DNA of 64,000 nt, taken from NCBI GenBank assembly GCA_026573805.1, contig JAIUSX010000121.1:10744001-10808000 (forward strand), read 5' to 3'. This document shows positions 46,391 through 59,151 of this stretch, in pieces. This DNA is from Hesperophylax magnus. Lineage: Eukaryota > Arthropoda > Insecta > Trichoptera > Limnephilidae. A program made the position numbers and the translations under genes. The notes beneath the pieces are model-generated. The model saw nothing but the letters and a program-made list of their open reading frames with translations. It did not search any database and was not told where the DNA came from. How positions within the stretch are numbered: the first letter of the stretch is position 1; each line of letters begins with the position of its first letter.

Positions 46391-46476
46391 CCAAGTGTTC
46401 ACGGGAACTATATGCAAACCGTGTCTGCTATATAAATAAATAAATAAATCTAAAATTGTAATATTTAATCCTTGAA

Positions 46477-46595
46477 GATAATATTAACAGCTCTCAAACG
46501 AAAACCCGTTTGAGGTTCTGGGCTTAATTCCTAGATCAACCGAATAATTATTATGTTTAAAATTTTTCGTTTGAGAGTTGTTAATATTATTTTCA
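46477..46595. repeat. Inverted-repeat element of about 119 bp
   Basis: GATAATATTAACAGCTCTCA (46479 on) and its inverse, ending near 46594, pair over about 28 bases with few mismatches, through TTTTCGTTTGAGAGTTGTTA. The loop is about 55 bases. It directly follows the 207-bp array. It may be a tiny MITE. Confidence 0.6.
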
Positions 46596-49369
46596 GTGAT
46601 ACGATAAAATTATTGACCACCATTAAATCCTCAGAATATTTTTTACGATATCTTCGTATCCAAATAAATAATCCAATTACAATAAAAGTATTTAAAAAAA
46701 ACTATATGTTTTTCTATTTTTTTTTTACATATTTAATTTATTTTATGATCTCGAAATATTTCTATTGTGTCCTGGGAGTGTTCTTGATTGATTTTATTAA
46801 TATGCGTTTATTGTTGTTGCATTTTATCCCATTGCATTATAGTACATATTTCATACAATATTGCCAGCTCGGTCTTTGAACAATTTACAACCAGTTCTGT
46901 ACCTACCTTCTATTATTTCTTACCTAATAGGTACATTTTTATTTTTATATCTTATGTTTTATAAGTTTAATAACTATTATTTTATTTAAGTTATTTTTTT
47001 AAAAGTTTATAATTATCTTACTTATTTTCTTAATTATATTATGTTATTATAATTATCATCTAGGTTTATAACTATTTGTTAATTTTTAGATACATCAATT
47101 AATTAAATTTTACATCTTATAAACCATAATGAAACCACTCCCCAAATCAATCACGAGAAATAATTTCTCAATTGAGTTGGGCAGTTTCGTTAAAAAATAT
47201 AATTTTTTCGAAATCAGCCTCGAAATATCTACATTTGTAAATTATTATAATGTGTTTGTATATTTAGTAAAAATAATAAAAAATAAAATAACCAATACAA
47301 TGAGCTGAAGTAGAGCTGGGTAATTTACTCTATTAGTGTGATGTTAGGTAATAAGTTGGGTATTCAAGCGATAGATGGCACCAGTCATAAAGCTTACTCC
47401 AGAGTCCGACAGATGTCGCTAGAGTGTAGCAATTGCCTGCGGGATATTATTGACAGACAACAAGCTTCTAGAAACAGAGAATTACCAACCCTCGGGTAAT
47501 GAGCAGTGTAGCTAAATCCAGACTTATTTATTGTAACGTAAATAAACATAATTATAGTAAAAGAACCTTTTACTTTATCAAAGAGTTCCCAACACAGAAA
47601 TCTGCAAGTAAAGCAGAGACATAGCAATTAGACAAGTAAATTGTTCTACTCGCCGAAATACATTTTATAATTTTACGTTTAAATTTAGTAAATGATATGT
47701 CAAGTCTGTAAACTTATTAAAAGTTACGTAAATTACCTAAAATCTCTATGTGGCGAATGGGAGTATTCAATATTATTGTGATTCAGTACTGGAATTGGTA
47801 ACGGTATTGTCTACAGTAGCGAAGCCCTCGACTTTATAGATAAGTTTGAAGTTGGTGTTATTGTTACAAAAAAAACGAGGTTCAATTATTGAATAGTTAT
47901 TATTGCAACGTGGGAAGAAAAGATGAAAGCTAAGCATTACTGGAAGAGTTTGGAAAGTATACAATTGGATAAGCAAACCTGATAAAAGGAAGCAAAACAA
48001 TATGCTGACTTTCTTTCTTTGAAGATAGCGTAAATCTGTTGCGCTGCTTGTATTGTAAATTTACTGCAAATACCTAGTCAGGCGTAAATAAATGAATACC
48101 TACTTAAATTCTCGTAATTCAAGCTCGAGACTTACCAAAACAACAAAAACCTACAGCATCGTTGAGATTTAATCGTTAGGCAGATAGACACGTATCCGAT
48201 AGCAGTAGAATTCACAAGGGAAGGCATTCATCTGATCAGATAAGGACAATAAAAATCTATAAAGTGAAAAAATGGAAAGTTAAATATTAATAATAAAATA
48301 AAAACGCGTTGCCTATGTATTTTTCGTACAATAATGGATTCGCGCATAATAAAATACAGCTTACAATAACTTCTGCAATAATATCAGATTCGATATCTGT
48401 AATGTGCTTGGTTATGTGAGAGACAGCCACAAACATCAAACCAAACTGCTTTCTATAATAAAGGAAAATGGACGACATTCGGAAGTTCATATTTCTGTCA
48501 TGGCATCGCGAGAAAGCTCGACTACGGCCGGGCTGGTAAGATGGTAAATGCTAATGCTTGTGTCGGGTGGTTAATACGAATTTTCCGACAAAATTGTTCA
48601 CTTGCACGCGACGGCCATAAGCACATCACCTTATTTCCCATGTTTATTACACGTCACGTTCCGAATAACATTTTTAACGATTTTTATTGACAGTTCTGGT
48701 CTACACTGAAAGGAAAAAACATTAAATTATCTTTTTCGTGACAGGAATGCAGTAAAGAAAAAAAATGTGTCAACATCGACGCTACTTCTTTTGATGAAAT
48801 CTGCCTATGAAAAAAATTATCGTTTAACATTAATTTGAAATGGCCTTGCGTAAAAAAGTGGCGTGGTGACAAAAACATGCTAGTAAAACCCCAACTTACA
48901 TAAAATTGTTATTTTTTGACATGCTTGTATTTATTAACTTTTTACACAAATAAGTTATCCAATGAAAGAAGATTTTCAATACAGTTTTTGTAGATATTAT
49001 TTATCGTTCAAGCATTTATTTAACCACTGGGTTTCCAATAATGAATACATATAAAACCATTATATTATAAATTATTGTAAACGCAGTGGCTAAATAATAC
49101 ATTATATTATAACTTAATATATTACATTCAATACAGGGCAAATTTTATATTCTTCTTAGTCAAGCATTTTTTATTGGCTAAGAATGAATCAAATGAAATT
49201 ATGGTACTTAGGTACGAAGGTATGTTTTAAATAAATAAAACTACCATTAAAATATATCACATAGTCAAAATAGGCGAAGATGAGTCTCAATTATTGCCCG
49301 AATTAACGGCATCCAAAATTTTGGAAATATTTGAAGAAGTGGGAAGGAAAAAATAAAAATAATAAAAAT
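46596..49369. other. Intron, no gene recognised
   Basis: AT-rich DNA within the minus-strand gene's large intron. Several short open stretches occur on both strands but none has known similarity or splice support. Confidence 0.35.
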
Positions 49370-49790
49370 ACAACATAATATGCCTATTAATTCACAAAAT
49401 CCAAAATGGCCTCATACACACAAATACTTCATTTATGAAAAATCACAAGTACATGACCACCACACAAGACAACATAATAAATTATACACAAATTCAGCAA
49501 AGACAGAGTGTGGTAAAAGAAACATAGGCCATGAGGGTGTACACATATACAATCTCCTTCCTGATAGCCTGACAACCGTAAATAGAATAAATATATTTAA
49601 GAAAAAACTGTTTGCCCTCAAGATCAATGAGCAAAACCAAAATGCTCTTACTTAAGAAAAATATGTTACTTAGGTAGTAAACCATAATTATTAATATATA
49701 TATTATTTTTGTTTTTAATCAATGTACACTTAAGTTAACAAAGCGAAATATGTATTTCTTTTAACTTAATAAATAACTAAAAAAAAAAAT
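49370..49790 (+). pseudogene. LINE 3' end (C-terminal reverse transcriptase tail)
   Basis: The frame VHDHHTRQHNKLYTNSAKTE then GKRNIGHEGVHIYNLLPDSL and INIFKKKLF matches the 'HxTR...L...G...YN.LP...KF...L' tail typical of CR1/Jockey ORF2 proteins. It ends with a stop near 49655, an AT-rich 3' UTR and an A run at about 49781. 5'-truncated. Confidence 0.55.
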
Positions 49791-50559
49791 GATACGGATA
49801 GGTAAGTAACTAAGGTTGGTAAGTACCTGGTGCTTGAGGTCTGCTCGTTCAACAGAACAAATGGCATATCAAGCAGCACCAAAGTTTAGATTCCAAGCGG
49901 ATCTCGCACCAGGGATAACCGAGACATTTAGAGCATCCACCATTTTGGAACGAGGTGTAAATTAGAGGTGGGTAAAATACAAATGAAACAGTTTCCCGAC
50001 CGTTTCAGTTTCGCGGATTTTTGGTTAACGATTTAAAAAAAGCGTGTAACTGCGCTCCCCAAAATTCTACTCGAATTGATTCCAAGAGAGCACACTTCAC
50101 TAAACTGCTATATTGCCATGGTAAATAAAAACACAGTGTCTTGCTTGATAGTCTCAAGGAAACACTTACCGCGGCAGTATACCCATCGTAAACGGTTGCA
50201 ATGAAATGGTTTCGCGTGAAATGCTTTTGCCGCACCTATTCACCGAGAAAATTTAGAGTTTGATATTGCATTTAATAACGGTACAGTACATTTTAAAATG
50301 CAAAGATTGCAATGCACATAAAACTTACTAAAATATAAGGGTGCAATTAAAACATAAGGTTTTTTTGTATTGTTTTACGTTATTTTTAAACAGTTTCGAG
50401 TAACCATAATATATTATCAGAAATTGAAACGGTTTCGGTTATTTGAAAAATAAACTGTTACGGCTACCTCTAGGGCAAATGATATCCCAGAAGTTGGGAG
50501 CCAATAAACTTAACGCTTCTGCCCGGGAATGGATCATTATTACGTAATATTAGGAATGG

Positions 50560-50895
50560 TGTATATGATGGTTGGGGATCTCGTGAATGATGAATGTGGG
50601 AAGTGGTGAACGGTGAATATGGTGGATGGTAATCTGGTGAATGGTAAATGCGGTGGATCGTAATTTGGTGTATGGTGAATAGTAACCTGGTAAATGGTAA
50701 CTGCGGTGGATGGTAATCTGGTGTATGGTTAATATTATGGTTAGTGATATCGTGAATGATGAATGTGCTGGATATTAAACTGGTGAGTGATGAATGTGGT
50801 GGATGGAAATCTGGTGAATGGTTAATGCGGTGAATGGTAATCTGGTGTATGATGTATATGGTGGAAGGTGATCTCGTGATTGTTGAATGCAATGG
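50560..50895. repeat. Degenerate GGTGAATGGTAATCT repeat tract
   Basis: Short imperfect units (GGTGGATGGTAATCTGGTGA and similar, about 14-28 bp periods) cover the tract. The minus-strand open frame through it is a repeat artefact rich in His/Ile/Thr/Pro. It lies just 3' (in gene sense) of the 50942-51068 exon. Confidence 0.75.
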
Positions 50896-50941
50896 ATGGT
50901 TATCTAGCCAACGGTAACAGTGAGGTGCATGGTTCGCTCAC

Positions 50942-51068
50942 CTCTCTGGCCTTGATCCGGCACTGCTGGGCGTCCAGCCTCTCTTGGCGGTTTCTCTGCT
51001 GGAGTTTCCTCAGCACCTCCCGGTCCTGCCCGGACCCCATGGCTTGCTGGCACCGGCCCCAGAGGTTC
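50942..51068 (-). CDS. Unrecognised gene, internal exon
   Basis: 127 bp. The acceptor is TTGTTCCCAG/G and the donor AGAGAG/GTGAGC, close to consensus. After one base completing a split codon it reads NLWGRCQQAMGSGQDREVLR then KLQQRNRQERLDAQQCRIKA-RE, a likely coiled coil. It ends in phase 0 and joins ADEMDRLKK in frame. The previous exon must end in phase 2 and was not found in the window. The four exons together give about 196 residues of a helical, basic protein of unknown role. Confidence 0.6.
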
Positions 51069-51916
51069 CTGGGAACAAATCAACCATGAATACTACCATC
51101 AGTCATCAGTCAAGATGTTGAACTTAGTTCATCATGATATTTTAACCATGCTGCTAACGATAAGGGGGGGCGGGGGGAGAAGTGCTAACAGTTATCATAC
51201 AGTTAATAATACATAATAACAATAGTTACTATCAGCGGTTTAACTGTACCTTTTTGTTTCTTTTCAGATAAAGCTTGAATTAAGAATTTAGTAAAAAAAA
51301 AACTTTGTTCCATCTTTGTTTCAATCTGTTATGGTCATCTTCAGACTGGTACATACTTTCTGAAACTACGGTGTTTATACAATTTTGTGTGTTTTACAAA
51401 ATTGTTTTATTAATCTTGGAAGAAGACAGAAAAGTACATAAATGATTTATTCATTAAAGAAAATTCTAAAAATGTCCCAATACCTAAATGGTCGAATAAT
51501 AATATGGGATTTTTTCCTACGGACTACTGTGGCGGATGGGGGGTGGGGGGATTGAACGCGCTAAACTCCCCCTTATATACTCGGTTTATCTAAGCACCAT
51601 CTAGATTGTAAATGTTCGGGTAGAATTTTGCAATCACACCAAAAAGATGGCAGCCAAAAAACGTGGGAAATAATTAAACAAAGTAGTATTTAAAAAATGA
51701 AAATACGAGAATGATAAACACGGAATGTAATTAGGTGATTTAAATGGTAGAAAGTTGCGACCCTGACCTTTTTTATTTTGTGTGTCTACATTTTTATTGA
51801 GATTTGTGAAAGATTAAATATTACAATGAGGTTTATTTACTTCAATAAGTTAATCCTAATAAATTGAATTTTGTTTTATTCAAAAATATATCAAAGATGT
51901 TAGCTTATATGTAACT
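51069..51916. other. No gene recognised
   Basis: Upstream (in gene sense) of the last exon found. AT-rich except G runs at 51162-51178 and 51531-51550. No further exon with matching phase was seen. Confidence 0.35.
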
Positions 51917-52259
51917 ACACAGAGAAAACATACCGATATAAAATATTGGAAATTTATTAAATATCTGATCAAAATATTCGTATTCCTGTTATAAATGGGA
52001 CTGCAGGCCTTTAACGAATGAATTAACAGGTTTCCTGACAAAGTGTCGGTGAAACACGAATACGTTTTAGGATGTCGGAACACGTGTTCATAAAATTCTA
52101 ATATTGTAGTATTTTGTCATTAAATTTATCAGGAGAAGCGCAACGCATGAACACGTGTTCCGATATATTATGAATGGACTAATATTGTATTAGGAAATGG
52201 ATTGCAATCTCGTTTTTAACAGGATTTTAATAAAACAGCCATACTTCTTTTTCTCCGTG
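51917..52259. mobile_element. MITE of the ACACGGAGAAAA family, copy 3 (best preserved)
   Basis: The 343-bp element starts ACACAGAGAAAA and ends TTTTTCTCCGTGT. It contains two perfect GAACACGTGTTC palindromes (about 52079 and 52145), each with a CACGTG E-box. Words GGGACTGCAGGCCTTTAACG and TTTTTAACAGGATTTTAATA link it to copy 1. Confidence 0.75.
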
Positions 52260-53475
52260 TAACAAGAATATTCATTGGAGATCCCATGCTTTTTTTTATA
52301 CCCCGAAAGCGAGGAATTCTGCCCATCAAAGCAACAAAGCGATTTGATTCTGCATTGGCCAACGACATTTTTAACTTCACTTACAGACAGTTCAGCAACT
52401 ATCTCTTGACGTATGTCACAAAATAGTAAAACTGTTATATTTTACATTTCATAGTACAATCCAGTAATGTTGGCCTCACTGGGTGGCTTACCCGTGCTGA
52501 GGCCTCAATTTTATAATACAAAAAAATATACATAATACATTTAAAGAAATTATATATAATGTTAGTGAAGAAAAAAAACATAAGATTTAAAATTAAAATA
52601 TACATTTCAAATTAAAGTAAAATCAAATAAAAATAAAATGAAATAAAGTTAAAATAGGTATATTTGTATTATATGTTGTGTGTTTGTAGGTGATGTGTGT
52701 TTTATATGGGTTTTGTGTGTTACGTAATGTACTTATATACTTTATGCTTAATATACCTCAAATTTTGTCATCTTCTTCGAAATATATTGTTGCATAACTG
52801 TTTTATGGAACACATTAATAAATAAATCAATTGATTACCATGGAATTCCACCACGCACTAAACGTCTTAAAAGCAGAACATTTAAATAATTATTGATGAC
52901 ATAAAAAATATTATTAAGTTAAGTATAATTACGTTACCAGCACATCACTGTGGTAATATTTCTTCATAATTTTTATATGTTTATTGATTATGTTCCTAAA
53001 CTTTTTATGTGATGACGCGTGACAATAATTGAACATCCATTATCCAGATTTTGTTTGACTGATCGATGTGGGGAAAGAAAGGAAATCGGGAAAGGGACGT
53101 TCGGGAATCTGGTTGTTCAGATCTGGTCACTAAACTCGGTTTAATCCAAGACAATGAGAGGTATAAGTGTGAGTGGTGGACTATCAAGTGCTTCTGCCAC
53201 TCCGGGACGATGTGCAAACATATTGTTACATTTTATTTATTATTTGTGAGATTTCTTAACACTGGAGAACTCGTTGTTTATGGATAGAAATGTGGCATAT
53301 CTAATTTACATTATTGCAAAAACATGTTTTAATATTGAGAATGTGCATCAATGGTTGATTTCTTATCTGAATTATAAAATCAGATAAAAAATGTTTAAAG
53401 TCGTAATCTTATAACATAATCCATCTGTATTGCTAAAACCTCCCAATCTCCCAATAAGCAACATTTCAATCGCCG
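52260..53475. other. No gene recognised
   Basis: AT-rich sequence. A short moderate-GC stretch around 53060-53215 is open on the plus strand (MWGKKGNRERDVRESGCSDL) but has no known similarity or splice context. Confidence 0.35.
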
Positions 53476-53990
53476 ATTTGAACGATGATTAAAGTTGTTT
53501 CATGTGGAGTGCAAACACTAGGATTAAAATAACATTTAAAAAAAATAATCACACGTCAATAGGTCTTCAATGAAAACAAAAATCCCTGTACGTATGAAAA
53601 AATTATATTTTGGGTAAAAAAAAAACATGTTCATAAAAAATGTCGCATAATCTCTCCAGTGTACATAAAAATGTCGCATAATCTCACACGTGATTAAGTG
53701 GTCTACCATGAAAATATAAATCTAATAAATGAGATTTAAGCCTCCTGTTTAAATGTTGATTAAAGTAGTTTCGTGAGAAAAGTGAATTCGGAATACTGTG
53801 ATTAAAATGACATTTTGGTAAAAAAAAATCTTTCCTAACACCCATGAATAGGTGGTGTTCAAGGAAAATAAAAATCCTCGTACATATGACAAAATTATAT
53901 TTTGAGTAAAAAAAAACATATATATAAAAAAAATGTCGCATAAGCTCTCCTATACACACCTGACTAGGTGGTTTACCACGAATATAAAAA
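53476..53990. repeat. Two diverged tandem copies of a 270-290 bp segment
   Basis: Both copies contain GATTAAAGT-GTTTC, ATTAAAAT-ACATTT, AAAATTATATTTTG-GTAAA and ATGTCGCATAA-CTCTCC in the same order (about 53490-53660 and 53755-53950). Confidence 0.6.
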
Positions 53991-54048
53991 TCCACATAGA
54001 TAATAATACAAGTACAATAAAATTAATTAAAAAATATATAGATAACCT

Positions 54049-54230
54049 TGTTGCACAATGGACACCACTAGGAGCGGAAGCTCGGTGACTGCAAAAAACA
54101 CCATGCACCAACTGTGGAGGGACGCCGCAAACTGTAGCCGTCGGCGTCGCTAGCTCTAGCTGGGGACATCACTTCCATGGAATGGTGAGCGCCGCGACGC
54201 CCAAGGAACGGTTTTTACACTTATGTCGAC
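54049..54230. other. Isolated GC-rich patch
   Basis: Both strands are partly open: plus MDTTRSGSSVTAKNTMHQLW then stop; minus SMEVMSPARASDADGYSLRR. The patch has GGAATG/GTGAGC on the plus strand, a strong donor. It could be a promoter or first exon, or part of a dispersed repeat; the evidence does not decide. Confidence 0.3.
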
Positions 54231-54959
54231 GATTGTCACAGTAAATTACATTTTTATAAAAAGATAATATTTACGAATGATTTTATTGATTAATGTTGGT
54301 TTTGTGATGAATATATTAATTTTTTTTTTTTAATTTATAAATTTTTAAAGATTACAATTTTGGTGATTTTATAAACTCCCATGCTCATACTCGTCTTATG
54401 GTAGTCGTACATGAATTATGTTAGAATAACAAAATAATATTTTTTAGAACAAATAATAAAACACAAGGGGAAAGGACAGGTTATGGTAAAACAAAAATTT
54501 AAAGAATACATGTTATTATAGAAACCATATTAGACATAAAAATAAAGATTAAACTGAATGATAAAAAGATATTTTAAAGAAAATAGAAATAAAAAATATT
54601 AAAAGAAAGATTAAAATACATGCAAAATTATACCAATTATTTTATATCATAATTTTATTTCTTTAACACAGGTTAATCATGGTACGTGCTTATCTAGAAA
54701 TGTTCCTATTCTTGGTCATATTGTCACATTTGAATTTAGTGCAATAAATAAAAAAATTAAATCATGGAGTAAAAAGCGGTTTGATAAAAAGCGGGTGTAT
54801 GTTCTCTTTTTGTAGAATTAATTAACGAACTAGAAAAATCATTGTGTATGTGAAAATCATGTATATGCTGGCTAAGTGAGATGACAGTTACTTGATTTGG
54901 ATTTGGAATAGGAGAGGATAAGTTAATTCTAAATGCAATCCAATCATTCTGTAAGAACT

Positions 54960-55330
54960 AGCACTGACGAAATCTTCAACAAACTTGACATCATGTAACT
55001 TACACAACTCTATTCTAAAACAATACTCCTTTGCATTCATAAATACAAAACAACTAACACTTTATTAGAAACACTAGACCTCAGGGTCAAAAACATATCC
55101 AACAAGCAACCACAAATACAATATATACTATGATACTAAACTCTACAAGAAAATTCCACTGTCTTGCAAAACTCACAACTATATTATAACATTTAAATAT
55201 CAAATAAAATGCTGGGTACATAACATAGGGTATCAGAAATAGAAAATATACTGACACCAAATATAGACCGAAATCACTCAACTAAACTAAAAAGCACCAT
55301 ATAATATATTTATAATTATTTTAGAACAAA
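54960..55330 (+). pseudogene. LINE reverse transcriptase tail scrap
   Basis: The plus strand reads TRTSTDEIFNKLDIM then YSKTILLCIHKYKTTNTLLE with stops. This is similar in pattern to the C-terminal helices of CR1-like ORF2 proteins. Strongly decayed; low confidence in extent. Confidence 0.4.
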
Positions 55331-57618
55331 GACTTTTAAATATATTTATAATTACTTTATATTATCCCTATTACTAAATTTTAATAATATGTAAATGAAA
55401 TCCTCAGCACGGGAGATCCTATTTGTTACAAAAAGAATATAATAAAACACTAATTGATTAATTAATATATGTACATATATTATTATGAATACATAGGCAT
55501 GTGTAATTAGTAAATTGTTGGAGTTAACTCCATTTTTTTTCTTAAAAAAAAAAAAACAAAGTCATGTATCAAATTATTATTAATATTACACTTAGCAAGT
55601 ATTTGTGGTCAAGTGATTTTATACTAATTCTGCTTTCCCAAATTTTAAGACTATTTACAATAAATTGTGCATTTTTATTATCTACAGCTTCACGTAAGGG
55701 TCTTAAAAATATGTACATCTATCTAAAAGGATTCATAAAAGATTTCATACTATTGATTTTAATAGTGTTATTTAAATGGCGAACACGCTGGCCAATAAAT
55801 ATTTTTTTAAAGTAAAACGACATTAAAAAACTGTATTTTAAACTATTGTTGGCAAACTGTGTTAGGGTTGCCCAATGTATTATCTGTCTGACGACAGCCC
55901 CGTTCTATCACCCCAACCCCCCTTTCCTCCCACATACATGTAATATGCTCCTTTGTTTGGAACTTATTCGTGACTCACCACAGCCTTTCGGCTACCACGT
56001 AAAGGAACGCCCTGGTTTAGTTTCATCGGGTACTTTAATCAAACTTCTAAGGATTAAATAATTATCTGTTAAAGCGCGTTTCTGTTTTGATGTGTCATAA
56101 TTGTTGTATACATCGGTAAAACACCGGAAAGTTTACAATATGAGAGAAATTTGGTAAATCGTTTTCGTTTAATTAAGAATAATTTATAGAAGCAATTTGC
56201 AGAATGCTTTTATTACCCATTTAGCAAGGTCGGTTTTATAGGAGTCTCCTAAATATAAGAAGTTAATATTTGGTTGAATTAGAATACAGGTAATGATTAG
56301 GTTGTCCTGGTAAGCTTCGCGGGCTGCAGTCCCAAATTTTAGCCTGCTCACCAATCGCAAACGAAATTATTAGTTTTCTTACGAAAGGGTGAAAAATAAT
56401 TAATTAGAAGATAAATTATAATAATATAGATAGAGGAAACTTGAAAATATTAAGAAAAACATTTAAAAAAAAACGCGAAATATTTCAGAGCTTTCGGAAT
56501 ATGTAGAAGAATATATATAAGAATAATAAAGAAACACACTTACATAATCCATTTTCCAAGATTGTATCGGTTGCAAAATGTAAACATGAATTGTATTCCA
56601 ATGAATAGAAAACAGTTTCAGTTGATAAATCATTTAACATAACCTATTAGTGCCTATTCGACAAGTGGGTAAACATTATACTTTTCCAGATCTTTCACAG
56701 ACGAAGCGAAAATCAAAAGAGGCAAAATACGTCGAAAATACTAAAAAGAAAAACCTTAAAATAGGTGACCCAAAATAAGTATATTATTAATCAGTTAGTA
56801 TATGCATTTAACGTGTGTACGCACTACGCATCATATTTCACACCGAGTGCTGTATAATTTTTAAAATTAAATTCATTCTAAATTTCGTGAAAGAGTGGCT
56901 CAAGTCAACTTCCTCAAGTAAACCCTCCCGGTCTCAGCAGTAGGGTGGGTTAATTCAGGGTGGCCATAATTTGGGGAACTCAAGGGACGTACCACCTCCC
57001 TGACAGTACAAGGTAGCGCGATAGGACTCCGCTAATCGTTGCCATTATGTTCATAGGCATTTACCATATAATCGAAACTTTTCATTTTACGGGCGCTCGC
57101 TCGAGCTTTACGACGCGGGCCTGGCTATAAAATTCGTGTTTGCAAGCGGATTCTCATAAATAACTATTGAACGTATTACCTTTATGGAGCTTTTACCTAA
57201 ACTATTATCTTATCCTCCGACAAGTTTTTTTGATACACATACTGGTGGTACTTATTTTTTGAATGGCTGTTGGCTTAATTATCCTTAGGGTAGTTATTAT
57301 ATTGTTCTACCAGCGATGGCTCAGGTGAAACTCATTAGTCGTGTTTAAATATAAAGTTATAAAAGGAAATAATAATTATAATTTCATTTTGATATCCACC
57401 GTTTTTTTACTCATTTAAATACATATCATACCAGCCGACTTATGGGAAATATAAAATACGAAAAATAAACTTTAACATAGTTCCGTAAAATCTAATTGAC
57501 GGGAGCAAAAACTCTCCATCGGTGTGTCATGAAATTTGCGTTTTTTTGCCAGGAATTTCTTGGTCAAAGTAAATTTTTTTTAGCTCGACGGGTTATTTTT
57601 TACCATCAAATCGCTTAA
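55331..57618. other. No gene recognised
   Basis: AT-rich DNA with a slightly GC-richer piece at 56920-57130. No frame, repeat ends or RNA gene could be supported. Confidence 0.35.
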
Positions 57619-59151
57619 GGGGTTACACCACCTTGGCGCTCAGAAAAATAGGTATAAAAAAATGAAAGTAGCTATTAAATATATTTTTCCATATATACAT
57701 GGTGGTTTTATGAATAATTTGATATAATAACAAAAAAATAAAAATAACGGAGATATGAGCCATCAAGTAGGACCCTCTTTTGAAAATCCTTGCTGATGGT
57801 ATACTTATTTCTCTGTATCGGCATCGTCTGAAAAAATATTTTTTTTTCTCAAAGAAAGTTAATAGCTAAGATGTTGTATAGGGAAATTAAAAAAGTAGAA
57901 ATTATAGCTGTTTGAAAAAAACCTCTGTTTTTAAAATTGTGTAGGTAACTAAAAATGTATAACTTATGAACGTGGCATCCAATAAAAAAAACCATAATAC
58001 AGGGTTTTCCAATAAGAGGTGTTATTTTGATATTCAATAGTCAATAGTCAATAGTAATAGTAAAGATGGTTTGATCAATGGTTTCATTGCTTGTGTGGCA
58101 CGTAGTGCCGTCTTGTTAAAAGTAAACGTTGTCCAAATCAATACTATCCAATTCCGGCCATAAAAAATCATTAATCATCTCTTGATAGCGCAATCCATTC
58201 ACCGTAACTGTTGCTCCAGCCTCATTCGAAAAAGTAAGGTCCAATGACTGACCACGCCGGACCATAAACCGCCCCAGTCACACGTTGAGGGTAAAGAGGC
58301 TTTTCAACAATAACTATTGGGTTTTCCAATAAGAGGTGTTATTTTGATATTCAATAGTAAAAGATCAATGGTTTCATTGCTTGTGTGGCACGTAGTGCCG
58401 TCTTGTTAAAAGTAAACGTTGTCCAAATCAATACTATCCAATTCCGGCCATAAAAAATAATTAATCATCTCTTGATAGCGCAATCCATTCACCGTAACTG
58501 TTGCTCCAGCCTAATTCGAAAAAGTAAGGTCCAATGACTCCGCCGGACCATAAACCGCCCCAGTCACACGTTGAGGATAAAGAGGCTTTTCAACAATAAC
58601 TATTGGGTTTTCCGAGCCCCAGATGCGACACTTTTGCTTGTTGCCGAAGCCACCGAGGTGGAAATGGGCCTCATCACTCAAGATGATTTGCATTTGATTC
58701 ACTCAAGTGAATTTTAATAATTTCAATGCGTTGTTTAAGCGTGTATCGTTCCATTTTTATTAATGACGTAGTTTCTACTTGTCAGATGTTAAAAAATGAC
58801 AGCTTCAAAAGTAACATCTATCGGAATAGCGGGCAATTAAAAAAAACAACTCTTATTGGAAAACCCTATATACTAAAGAATGTTTTTTGCAAAATTTAAC
58901 AAAATCGGTTTAGTAGACCTTGAGAATTCTTATACACCAGTTTGAAAAAAGTCGGTTCGAATAAACCGCAAAAGAAAAAACAGTAGGTACGGCGTTAGCT
59001 TTTTAAAATCAAACATTTTTATTTATTTATTTACCTTCTGCGATTCATGGACCGTACATGAGGTTTCCGACTCCCTTTGAGCGGTTCTTTTCAATTTTCT
59101 GACCTCTTTGGTATCCTGTGGGGCTCTTATGTCGGCCGATGGTGTAACCCC
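57619..59151. mobile_element. piggyBac-like non-autonomous element carrying a nested mariner
   Basis: TTAA (57615-57618) then GGGGTTACACCA at the left is mirrored by TGGTGTAACCCC then TTAA (59152-59155) at the right. TTAA duplication is the hallmark of piggyBac-type insertion. The element is 1533 bp, about 664 bp without the mariner at 58000-58868. It has no coding capacity of its own. Confidence 0.75.
58000..58868 (-). mobile_element. Tc1/mariner element, copy 2, with internal tandem duplication
   Basis: Its ends are CAGGGTTTTCCAATAAGAGG and the inverse (last base mutated), with TA at 57998-57999 and 58869-58870. The minus strand encodes ILSDEAHFHLGGFGNKQKC and scraps of the FQQD region. 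The first 318 bp (58000-58317) is repeated as 58318-58620, joined at GGGTTTTCC. That word occurs both at the terminus and inside the gene (GGGTTTTCCGAGCC). Transposase is non-functional. Confidence 0.85.

Noticed and set aside
50470..50892. 140-codon minus-strand frame rich in His/Ile/Thr/Pro
   Set aside because: It is the translation of a degenerate GGTGAATGGTAATCT repeat tract, not a conserved protein.
54049..54184. First coding exon of the unrecognised minus-strand gene (MEVMSPARASDADGYSLRRP)
   Set aside because: The only donor-like end gives the wrong phase for the 50942-51068 exon, and the opposite strand is equally open with its own donor. Origin undecided.
55564..55815. Small hydrophobic plus-strand protein
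   Set aside because: AT-rich DNA readily gives Ile/Leu/Phe-rich open frames; no start context, splice sites or similarity.
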